Assembly: GCA_963576565.1 (NCBI GenBank)
Contig: OY755038.1
Coordinates: 137,923,624 to 137,987,623, forward strand
DNA length: 64,000 nt
Direction: 5' to 3'
DNA from: Aspidapion aeneum
Lineage: Eukaryota; Arthropoda; Insecta; Coleoptera; Brentidae
Shown piece by piece: positions 10,992 to 21,643 of this stretch. Every line of letters starts with the position of its first letter. Positions within the stretch are counted from its first letter, which is position 1. The notes under the pieces are model-generated. The model did no database searches, had not been told where the DNA came from, and saw only the letters and a program-made list of their open reading frames with translations. The position numbers were made by a program, and so were the translations under genes.

Positions 10992-12997
10992 TGTAACGTG
11001 TCATTTTTACGTTTAAGGCAACGTTACATATTTGTTTATTTAGGTAAATAATCAAGGCTCTTTGACTCGTCTTTCTGTACACAAATTAAGGGTATTTTAT
11101 AGAGCTAGGTTTGGAGGTTATATAGTGTCTAGGAAATTACCTTAAAAGGAGGCATTCCATCGAATTACTGTGGACACTACGCACATCGCATCATCTGGAC
11201 ATCGTAATTGGAATTTAAGATCACAGGTTTCGGAAAAATCACATTAAAACTCTTGATTGTTTTGTTTATCCGTAAAATTTCATAATTTCCTTTGACGTTT
11301 ACGAAGATAGACAGCAAATCTGCTGGGGAATGGCGGCGTTGCCGCATCACAAATGGTTTCAGTAACAGGAAGGAAACATTTAGATGAACATTTCATTCCC
11401 TTACGTTTATTTTCGAGGATATTGGGACAATCCGAACCTCATATCCTTCACGGATTAGCTAGTTTTGATAGCACAAAAACATATTTAGGTTCACGGTTTG
11501 ACCAGTAACAACCGAAGCTCCGCCCACTTTGATATCTTTATTAATTTGATGAGGAGAGGATAAAATAAATACGAGTTATGCACTTTTGTAAATGGGAGAT
11601 AAACGAGGGATAAAAACCAAGACTAAAAGAATAAACGAAATCGTGTGAGTTAACATCTGAACACTCTTGTGCCGAGTTTGAGCAGTGGTTCAGTGTGTAT
11701 TTTTGGGTTCGGGTTCAGAAACAACTTTATTAATGTAGAAATGTTTTACAAAAATGGCGTCAAACCATATGAATCTTGGAGAAAGCATTTATAAAGAGCA
11801 AAGGAAACTTTTGACTAAGACTGTAACTAAAATACAACTAAATTCTACACTCAGTATAGCTTTGCTCATATGGGAATTGGTTGAGTGTTCGAATATTCCT
11901 GGGTTTGATGCATGCCCCGATCTTCAGTAATTGATTTTACAGTTGATGGTTTCAATGCTGAGCTTCTTACAGTCCGTCTGGTTGTTCTTCTCTTACTTGA
12001 TGTGTTGGCGGGGGTCCGGTAGGCAAATGTTCGGTCTATGTATGGAGGGTGTCTCGACGTCCTTGTTATAAAAATTTCAACCGTGGAAATAGATCCGACA
12101 ACACCTCAATGCGCGGTTTACGTATTTTTCAGTATCCCCTTGGTCGGTGCTGCCCCCTATATACCGGTACGAAACTATTTATGTATTTCCTCATTGGTTA
12201 GTTTGAAAACCGCGGGTTTTTCTTCCAGTCTTGCAACCGAAGTTGGATATTTTTTGGCGAAAAAGTTTTTTTTATAAATAGGTTTGCATCCTTTATTTGA
12301 ATTTAACCGGGAAGATTGGGTTGGTATTGCGTTTTGCTATCCCCACCACATTTATGAAGCGGTTTCCGGCGGCTTCCGTATTCTTGTGTTCTCGACAAAG
12401 TGCTGGTCTCTTTGCTAACGAATTTTGGCTGGGTCGGCAACAGGTCTCTGGGATCGCCATTGTTTTGTGGTTATTGGCACTGCAGCGATTGTAGGAGATA
12501 TCCCAGAGACTGTGAGGTATACTATGACCTGTTAAAGGAGTCCATCTACCTGTAAAGATCTTCTATTTTTGTCATCTTAATTCAATCTTTTGGAATTTTA
12601 TTCTGTTTATTAGTCAATTTTTTGTTTTTTTAATTACACAAATACTCTGGAAGCCTCGGAAGTAGGTAGAATTTCATTGTTTGGCTACAACGTTTGAGTT
12701 GGACTGTATTTTATTTAAGAACTTCTTTGTAAAACATTGGTATTAAATAATGTGGCGCACTTAAAATTTTCTTATTTCTGAACCCCCCCTTCTCCACTGT
12801 ATAAAAGTTACCGGGCATATCAATGTTTTACCTAGCTGGAAAATACAGTTCTGCTTCCAGATATTTGTTTAATTATTCAGTGGTTTTGTTGTGTCACAAG
12901 TTGGCAAATTGTCATTATTCTAATTACAGTGTCACAAAATGGCGGCAACGTCTTTAAGCTGCCCCAAATGCCATCCAGTGCATTTTAATAGGCCACA
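10992..12997 (+). repeat. 5' LTR of Gypsy element (2006 bp)
   Basis: It is collinear and nearly identical with 21644-24935, except that it lacks the 1.28 kb found at 23168-24451 of the 3' copy. It starts TGT and ends ACA. Reading frames at 12038-12277 and 12297-12494 recur in the 3' LTR only because the LTRs are copies. Confidence 0.95.
12800..12807 (+). promoter_or_regulatory. LTR TATA box
   Basis: TATAAAAG about 200 bp before the LTR end. An initiator-like TCAGT/CAGTTC context lies some 35-45 bp downstream. The same box occurs at 24738-24745 in the 3' LTR. The assignment as the element's promoter is inferred from position. Confidence 0.55.
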
Positions 12998-12999
12998 AA

Positions 13000-13017
13000 T
13001 TGGCGCCCTACGTGTGT
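13000..13017 (+). other. Primer binding site, Lys-tRNA type
   Basis: TTGGCGCCCTACGTGTG follows the LTR end after two bases. TGGCGCCC is the complement of the 3' end of lysine tRNA, used by many Gypsy elements and retroviruses. Confidence 0.75.
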
Positions 13018-16000
13018 TTTGGCTAGTTTTTTAACATCTGATGTAATTTTTTTGTTCTTTTTTGATTTGGAAAAAAAAAAGAAAACTTTTTTTGAATTTT
13101 TTTGGAATTTTTTTTTTAAATTTTTTTTTGTGGTACAGCCAAAGCCAGGTTAAAAGCTTTCAGTGGCTGTAGGTGTTTTTTGATACCCAATCAATTTTTT
13201 TTAATGAAAAACAAGATCATTGGTTTTCGGAAATAACACTTTTTAAATATTTTTTTTGGTAATATTGGTTGATTTGGAGCTTGTTTTGTTGTTTTAGTGA
13301 TTCTCATAGTTTTTTGTTAGCTTATCTTCACAAGTTTTCTTGGAAAATAAAATATTCATTTTTATGTATTAAGGAAGAATAAGTGGATAAAAAAACATGG
13401 GAATTTTTATTGAACGGAGTCCAACTCATGTCTTAATTCTTTAAAGTTTTTTTGTATGAAAAACATGTTTTAATTTTTTTTAAACCTTTTTTTTACGAAA
13501 AATAAATACAACAATGTAAATTTACTTCAATTTTTTTGTTGATTTATAGGTGGATGGAACCCAGACATGGTCTTTTTATGTTTTAAATATATGACATAGG
13601 TAGTGTGTTCTTTCTAACAATTTTTTTTTGCAGGTTGCCTACTACTAATATGTTATTATTTCCTGCTTGTGATAAGATAGAAATTGTTTCACCGATTATT
13701 TTTTAGTGCAGTCAATTTATTTAGGTCAACAAGTTATTTTTTTTTGGTGATTTTAATTTTTTGTGGGATATCACCACTTGGAAATTGGAATATTTTTACA
13801 GGGTTTCACACAAATTTTTCTTGGCTGAGTTGTTTTAAAGTAAATATAGCTTAACAGCTGGTAGCTTTGTTTAGTTGAAAGTATTAATTAGTAATGAAAG
13901 AAAAGGAAAATGAGTTTATTTTGCTTTGTCATTTTCTTTTCTTGTTTTTTGGTGGTAACTGTTGATGGCATTTAAGACCTTACGTCACTCAGTTACATCG
14001 GGTCAGAGGAGGGTACTACTACTACTTATAGTTAGCTCGGAAGTTTAGGGAACACAAGGCTGAAATTCCTAGAGCAACATATTGGCTGAAGATCAACGCC
14101 AAGAGGTCCAGTTGGCAATTTTTTTTGGGGGTATTTTTTTTTGAAAGACATCTTTTAGGTCTTTGGTTTAGTTGTCTAGTTGTGTTTCGTGACTGGTCAA
14201 ATTTTTTTGGTAGAAAATACAGCGTTGGGCTTTGGAGTGCATTTTTTAAAAATGACCTACGGGTATTTCTATCAATTAAAGTTTTTCTGGTTCACAATTA
14301 TTTTTTTCTGTATTTTTTTTCTGCGTTCAGGTCATAGCTTGGTCATGGCCAATGGAGGGCAAACATTTATGTTTGAGCCTTGAGAAGTTTTGCCTGCTCC
14401 GGATTGAAAACAGAGAAAATGAATTTGAAGCCCAACTAGATATAATACCACAAAAGAAATGTTTAACTGAGACAGATATAGATATAAGTTTTTTGATTTT
14501 TTTTAGTTCATTTGTAGAGTTCAGTAAATTTTTTAAGTAATGTCATTGTGAGGCCGTGAAATTGGTCAGTGAATTTAAGAGAGACTTTCAACTAAATATA
14601 AATGCTAGGCGGGGGTAATTGGTAAAAATATTTCAAAACTTTACTACTTTTTTAAATAATTTAATTTTTCTTAAAAAGATTATTTTTTCTCGGTAAACAT
14701 AACTTCTCGAATTCTTGTTTGGTCTAAATGGTTTGTATAGTGGTCGTAGTTTAAAGGGTGACCAGACAGGTTATATTTTTTTAGGGGACCAAACGGGAAC
14801 TTCTTGAATTACAAAAAGGTGAACTTTTTTGTCTTAGTTGATCAGGCAGGAATAAATAAATCTTTTACTTCCAAATCATAATTTTAAATAACAAGATTTA
14901 TTGGTTAAGTGTTTGGGTCTTATAGTAAAAAACGTTTTGTTTTTGGAGGGTACTGGTATGATATGAATTTATTTTAATTTCATGCCAAATGTTGTTTGAC
15001 GGCAGATATGCTAGTCTTCAGTTTTTTGTTAGTTTGCAGTTCAGGACAGTGGCGTGTACTTAAAGGGGCCTTACATCTGCGCCCATTGTAAAGCAACTTC
15101 CAACTTACTTGCTTAGCTTTTCACTTAATCTTCGTTTTGTTGCTTCTGAAATTAAAGCGTTATGTTGGATAACGATGGATGGTGTTAGACTGAGAAAGTA
15201 CCTAGGTATTTAGGGATGAAAACTTGGAAGTTGTGAACAATTGGGAAGTAATTTTTTTTATTTAATTTTTTTTAATTTTAAAATAATTTCATACTGGTGA
15301 CCTCAAATAATGAAGCAAATTTTTAAATTACAATACACTTTTGTGGAATAAATGGGAAAGTGTTCAGGTTAAACAATAAATTTAAGATCATTGATTTAAA
15401 AAAAAAAAGATTTCAACCTAAGAATAAATTTAAAAACAATAGGTTTTCTTTGATGCGACTAAACAATGATGAGGGCATATACTTGTTTTTGTTATGCATA
15501 ATATGATAGTAGTACCTTTTGTATTGCAATAATTAGGGGTTTTCCTCCCGCGAGCTGGGTGGAAATGGAAGAAATGTTTGGTTCGGAGTGTAGAAATCGA
15601 GGAACGAGGACTTCCTGTTAATCTTTTTAGGATTTCGCAACTTCGGTTTTCGCTAAATTAAAATACATCCAAATTTGGCCTACAGGCTGAATCTCACATC
15701 TTCCAGGACTTTGCAGATTTGCGGAGAAAGACAATTTTTGTGATCTGTTTAGTTATGATAGGAATTAAAATAGTAACATGCACATGAGGGAACTAGATAT
15801 ATTTAGGTTAAAAATTAGTCAGTTAACACTGACCTGAACAATTTTCCATAATAGTGTCCTATTTTTACAGGGTGCTTCAAAATATCTTCACCCTTTCTTT
15901 GAAATAAGATATTGTTTCGCCTGTGGGTGTTTAACCGTTTGAAAAATATATATGGTCCAGATGGGATTGGAATGGAAATCACAAGTTTTGGGTTTTATTG

Positions 16001-18300
16001 ACATTATACTTAGGGAATAAGGGAAATGTCTAATAAAAAGTTTTTGGTTTTAGGCCGAGTTTTGTTGAGATAACAAAAGTTTAATTGGGGCCGGGAGTTT
16101 TATTATGCTCTTTTAAAATTAATGTAATAGTTTTTGGTTCTTGATTTTGTTCTCTGGTTTTTGCGCAGGATTATTCCCGACTGTTTCATTTCAAAATGTC
16201 ATTTATAAGTGATAGGGTCTCATTAGCCCTTGGACATTTGGTAATTTTGCTTTGACTAATAGTTGTGAAAAGGGCCCAACTTAATTTTATATCTCGTGAA
16301 CACCAGGGATAAGGATCTGAGAATGCATTAAGCAGTAATTTTTTTTTGATTAGATGTTGTGTGTAAAAACACTTGAGTAGGCAGATTTAGTTTTACAACG
16401 TTCTTATAGGTGAACCTTGAAATTGTTTTCATATTTGTTTTTTTGGAAGTGCACACAAGATAATTCTTTACGGAGTTGAGTGCAAAGGTTCTTCACATTA
16501 TAGTGGTACAGTAAATAAGTACTAACGTTGTTTATTTCCTTAAGTAATAATTTTAAACAAATACACTAACATCGGTTGTTTTTTTTGGAACATAAATATT
16601 TTTTTTTCTTTTCCTAAACTGATTGTTTTTTTTGCAATTACGATTTTTTATACCTTATGATTTTTGAGTAAATTTAATTTCCAACAATTTTTTTTCTTCC
16701 GGATAATAAATTAATTTTTCTAGCTCATTTTTACATTCACACAGTTTGGGAGAGGAAAGGGAATTGACAACTGTTTTTTTAGGAAAATAACAAAAACTGT
16801 TGCATGACAACTCGAATAAGATTTTTCTGGTGTTGATTTTATGAAAAATTTTTTTAAGGTTCACTAATAGGAGCTGCAACCCCACTTAAACATTTTTAAT
16901 TTTTTTGAAAATATTTTTTAAATATTTTTTTAAATATTTTTTTTAAGGAAAGAAACTTGATTTTCTTGTTGCAAAAAAATTTTTTTTGGTGCATAGTAGT
17001 ACCTTGCCCTACAATGATTTTACCAGCTTATTTAAATATTTTTTTTTCCTGAATTAAAATATAATTTCATTTCGAACCCTCGCGTTTTAACAACCTATCA
17101 TCATTTGTTTTAACTTTTTTTTTCTCCCTACTCCAAGCCAGGGTAGAGTAATATTTTGAAAATTTTAGTGAGCCACTAATTAATTGTTTTTGATTATTGG
17201 GCTACTGTGGTCGACACCAAAAAATTTTTTCAATATTTTTTTGGACACCTTTTCGTACGTTCCTAGGGTCTTCTTGACCATGGTTTGCATCAATTTAGTT
17301 AAAATTTTGGGAATTTCATTTTAACGATTGTTAGAGAGTTGCAGTCCTACCAAGACGTTATTTGTGTAAATTTTTTAATACCATCGGTAATTTTTTTTTT
17401 AAAATTTTCTTTAAATTTTTTTTTTAATTACACACAACGTCCTTACTAGTCTAATTCGACGCAATTTCAGCGAGCGGATTTTTTTTTTAATTGAGCATAT
17501 TTTACGATTTCTATAACATGAACATCTGTTCCGATGTTTATTGCGTTCACTTATATATTAAGGGATGATGTGACCTTAAGCAATGCATGTTTCGTGTAAA
17601 CTCAGAGTAGGTAAGCAGGTTAAAGTGGGTTTTGATTTATTCTTTGTAGAAAAATCATTGTATACGGCGATTTGGATTTTTTTTGAGGAGTTTATTTGTG
17701 GAGCCGTTCTGCAATAGCAGGAGTATACCCTAGCATTAACTGTGTACAACAGCTTTGGGATTTCTGTTATAGGTAGTCTGTTGTACGTTCCATTTAGGGA
17801 TAAAATTACCTATTCGGTTGCTGAGGTAAACAAACATCACTTAACTTTAACTTTAATCCAGTTCAGCTAGGATAAGCGCAATTATTTTTTTTTGGTTTTA
17901 CTCACGCAGGAGTGGAACAAAAGACCTGAACACTGCCAAAACTCTTGTCTCTCTTTTATTTTTTTAACTTTTTATGGCTACTTGTTAATTCTAATTTAGG
18001 ATTTAAGTAGTTATTTCTCTCTGCAAGGTTGGACGTCATGGTTGGTTGTGCAAATAATTATTATAAACTATGATTACATTTTTAAATGCAAATAAATTTT
18101 ATTTTCTTACTGCTCCGGTGTTCCTCGATTTTGTTCGCGTCTGCCCGTATTTAAGTTTTATATTTTCTACATTTGTGAGAAAATTTATAGTGATTTTCAC
18201 TAGTGAATTTAAAGTGAACTTTGTGTTTGTTATTGCGTGGTTTAGTTTTATAATTGGGAGGTATAGTTAAGAGTTTTAAAGTTTTAATATATATAAAAGG
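13018..18300 (+). other. 5.3-kb T/G-rich leader of Gypsy element
   Basis: Between the primer site and gag there is no supportable gene. The strand is rich in T and G and poor in C, with long T-runs; the small frames (14125-14337, 14180-14383, 18070-18270) are T-rich and lack any motif. A leader this long is unusual and could hold packaging or translation-control sequence, or an old unrecognised insertion. Nothing inside shows terminal repeats that I could detect. Confidence 0.6.
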
Positions 18301-18304
18301 CACC

Positions 18305-18673
18305 ATGGCTGATTCTGTGAGTCGGTTGTCTGAAATAAGGTACTTAGTCAAGGACGAATTAATCTATGAGTTAACATGGAGAGGCATAGCCATTGGATCG
18401 GTGAAAGAAATGAAACAACAGCTTATGCTGATTAAGCAAAGAGAAAAGACTGATACAAGTATGAGATACCCTCCGTATCCCTTTAAATTTGGCCAGGATG
18501 CTTTTAGCTGCATGAAGAAGCTAGATAGTCTAGTACCGCTGGTAGAGAAGTTCTCTGGTACGAGCAAAGGGGGAGAGTTTAGAAAAATCGCTGTAAGGTT
18601 GGAACATGTGTTAGCCAGGATAAATAATATGAAGAAAGTCAAACAAAAGGCATACTGGTTGCGGAAACCTTGA
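18305..18673 (+). pseudogene. gag: gag N-terminal part (122 codons)
   Basis: The ATG in a good context (CACCATGG) starts a helical, Lys-rich protein with no signal peptide. This is the N-terminal matrix-like part of Gypsy gag. It ends at a TGA that overlaps the next frame by four bases. The downstream frame is open before its own first usable codon, so the break at about 18660 looks like a 1-nt indel that split one gag, although a frameshift used in translation cannot be excluded from one copy. Confidence 0.7.
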
Positions 18674-19653
18674 GTTTGATTGGGAGGTTGCAGAGCCAAG
18701 CAACAGATTTATTAAGAGTTGGCGTGACCTCAGATGAGGATGAAGCATCTGAAACCCAATCAACGAGTCGAAGCTCAGATCGCTCGACAAATGCTGGCAA
18801 CACACCTAACCAGTCTCATTTCCCGCAACCACAGCACTCGAGCACACAAACAGCTCAACAGCCTACGAACCAACCGTCGGTCATTGCTCCATTGCAAATG
18901 CAAGTGCTTACGAACCCAACTCAAACATCAGTACAAGCATCACTCCCTATGCCGATCCAGAATGACGGTGCATCAGCTTTTCATTATCAACAACCGTCTA
19001 CCGTTCCTTTGAGTCTAGCTGCCCTCCAAAGTAGCATAGCACCAATTGCTCAGTCACGACCATTTTCATGTTCGTCGCCAGTACCAATGTCAAGTGATCC
19101 TGGAACCTCATATCATGTTGCACCTGTACCTCCGCATAAATGGAACCTTAAGTTTACAGGCGAGAGGGGTACGATCTCCGTCACCGCATTTTTTGAGAGA
19201 GTGGACGCGTTAAGTCAGGTGAGAGGAGTTAGTAAAAAGGTGTTACTGAACTCAGGCATTGATCTTTTTGAAAAGTCAGCCTATACTTTTTATAAAGATG
19301 TTCGAAGAGAAGTCCATACATGGGAACAGCTGGAACAGAGGTTCATGGCAGAATATCTTCCTTCTTCATATGGCGAGAAGCTATTGAAGGAGATTCAAAA
19401 ACGTAAACAAGGCCCTGGAGAGTCTATAGGGACCTATATTGCTGTCATGAACACATATTTCCAAAGACTTGGCTGTCCTGTTTCCGAAGAGGCAAAATTA
19501 GCTATCGTCTTCAGAAATATAGCGGACATCTATAAGAAAGGGTTGATTGCTACTGAGGTCAATAGCCTATCACATTTAAAGGATCTGTGTCGTAGAATAG
19601 ACCAGAGATATGGTTTAGAAGAGGAGATATGGTTTAGAAATGAGAATTCTTGA
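18670..19653 (+). pseudogene. gag: gag capsid part (about 327 codons)
   Basis: Residues 1-170 are low-complexity, rich in Gln, Ser, Pro and Thr. From about residue 155 (KWNLKFTGERG, VTAFFERVDAL) follows the retrotransposon capsid domain, including WEQLEQRFMAEYLP, the usual W...F...Y pattern, and ESIGTYIAVMNTYFQRL. No CCHC zinc knuckle follows: the frame runs into a deletion junction at about 19620-19650, where GAGATATGGTTTAGAA is repeated directly. The product would form particles but lack the RNA-binding knuckle. The first codon listed is TTG, so there is no real independent start. Confidence 0.8.
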
Positions 19654-20437
19654 GGAAGTGCTACGAAGATTGCAGAATGCAAAGATAACGGTAAGTTGGG
19701 AAAAATGCCAACTGTGTAGGCCAGAAATGACTTATTTAGGTTTCGTAGTGGACCGTCGAGGCATCCGAGTTGACCCTAATAAAATTAAAGCCATGTTAGA
19801 GCTCCAGAGGCCAAGAACTGTCAGATAAGTTCGTAGAGTTGTAGGTACAATTTCCTGGTATAGACGTTCCATAGAGAATTTTTCAGCGATAATAGCTCCA
19901 ATTACAGCTCTAACTAAGAAAAATCAAAAGTTCGATTGGACTCCAGACTGCGAAAAAGCATTTATTAAGATTAAGGAACTTTTAGTGACTGCACCGATTC
20001 TTACATGTCCAGATTATACCAAAGAATTTGTCATTCAAACAGACGTATCAGGATATGGAATAGGAGCATGTTTAACGCAGCCTTATCCTGAAGGAGACAA
20101 AGTCATATGCTATTTGAGTCGATCTTTGACTAAGCAAGAACGTGTTTACACGACCACCGAGCGAGAATGTTTGGCATTGGTTTGGGCGATAGAGAAGCTC
20201 CGGCCTTATATTGAGGGGATCTCATTTAAGGTCATAACAGATCATTTTAGCTTAAAATGGCTTCATAGCTTAAAAGAGCCCAGTGGGAGACTTGCTCGTT
20301 GGTCTGTAAAACTGCAGCAATGTGACTTTGAAGTAATCCATCGGAAATGGAGAGATGTTTCAACAGCAATTAAAGATCGATGGTACCAAAAGATGGTAAA
20401 GAGGGTCGTAGAATCACCGTTAAAATTTATGAACTGA
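19640..20437 (+). pseudogene. pol: pol: RT thumb and RNase H
   Basis: The piece starts just after the point where the YxDD box would be: EEVLRRLQNAKITVSWEKCQ and GFVVDRRGI are the end of the RT palm and the connection. RNase H follows, with IQTDVSGYGIGA (first Asp), TTERECLALVWAIEKLRPY (Glu) and KVITDHFSLKWL (Asp); this RNase H would degrade the RNA of RNA/DNA hybrids. A TAA at 19826-19828 interrupts an otherwise open frame. The end of RNase H (HRKWRDVSTAI) deviates from the usual pattern and the frame stops at 20435-20437. Confidence 0.87.
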
Positions 20438-20444
20438 TAATAAG

Positions 20445-21604
20445 TTGTATAAATATGTCAAACAAGAATACCCTCAACTTTCACCATCTAACGAATATTG
20501 GAAAGAGGTAGTCCCCAAAGATCATAGGCGTAGAATTATTGGAGAAGCTCACGATCCTCCTACCGCAGGACATATGGGTGTGTATAAAACCTTCCACAGA
20601 CTGGCAGAAAAATATTATTGGCCAAAAATGCGCCAGGACGTGGCAACTTTTGTAAAGAAATGCTTTGTCTGTGCGGCTCATAAAGGTGATACACAAGGTG
20701 TATCTGATTAGATGATATCTCACCCAAAACCAACTCGTCCTTGGGAAATTATTTCGACGGATTTATGTGGACCTCTACCTCGTTCGACAAAGGGTAATTG
20801 CTGGATTCTCGTCGTGACGGACTATTTAAGTAAGTTTTCCTTAGTTTTTCCAATGCGAACAGCCCCTACTCAAGCTGTTGTCAAGCATCTTGAGGAGCAA
20901 GTATTTATGGTCTTCGGAGTACCCCGCTTGATACTTTGTGATAATGGCCCTCAGTACAAAAGTAACGGGTTTAAGCGTTTTGCTGAGAGTTATCAGGTTA
21001 AAATTCAGTATAATCCATATTATCACCCCAGAGCAAATCCAACAGAAAGGACGAATCGTATGTTAAAAACCATGTTATGTTGTTATGTGAAAGACAACCA
21101 CAGGAAGTGGGACGAACAAATACATAAACTTGCCTGCGCGATTCGTACTGCAACCCATGAGACAACCAGGATGTCTCCTTTCTTTGTTAATTTTGGTAGG
21201 AATATGTGTTTATCAGGAAAAGATTACTCCAACCCAGTTTTGTTATCTGAAGAGAATGGTGTACAATCCGCAGCTGAAAGTAAGAACGAAGGTTTCCGGA
21301 AGCTCTATGCTGAGGTTAAGAGAAGGTTAGAGGTGGCTGAGAGAGAAAAACGTAGTTCAGTATAATTTGCGTACAAGGGTACCCAACTTTGTTGTGGGTC
21401 AGCGTGTTTGGAAAAAAAAATTATGTTTTGTCAGATGCTGCGAAGTTTTTCTCGAAGAAGTTAGCACCGAAATTCGTTGGTCCTTATGTGATTAGGAATA
21501 AAATTTCTCCATGGATATTTGAGCTTCAGGAACCATCGGGTAAAGTACTACCAGGGAGTTGGCATGCCAAAGACCTTAAGTCGGCAGCGGACCTCTCCGA
21601 TTAA
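20445..21604 (+). pseudogene. pol: pol: integrase
   Basis: The integrase joins the cDNA ends to host DNA. It has the HHCC zinc module (GHMGVYKTFHRLAEKYYWP then CFVC) and the DDE core: TDLCGPLP (Asp), CDNGPQYKS (Asp) and TERTNRMLK (Glu), so all three catalytic residues are present. The C-terminal GPY module (KFVGPYVIRNKISPWIFEL) is readable after shifts. Damage: TAG at 20709-20711 in an open frame, a shift at about 21358 (TAA at 21363) and another in the A-run at about 21413. The last frame ends at 21602-21604, 40 bp before the 3' LTR. No env gene fits in that space. Confidence 0.88.
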
Positions 21605-21628
21605 CCTTTTTAGGTTAATCGTCTTGAA

Positions 21629-21643
21629 GTTGGGGGGGGATTA
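21629..21643 (+). other. Polypurine tract of Gypsy element
   Basis: A G-run (GTTGGGGGGGGA) ends three bases before the 3' LTR, the position of the second-strand primer. Confidence 0.8.

Noticed and set aside
12038..12494. Two frames that recur identically at 22690-23173, resembling a duplicated gene pair
   Set aside because: They lie in the two LTRs of one Gypsy element and are copies by the LTR mechanism; they show no protein motif.
13018..18300. Hidden env or ORF0 gene in the Gypsy leader
   Set aside because: No frame above about 75 codons, only T-rich low-complexity translations; no signal peptide plus membrane pattern.
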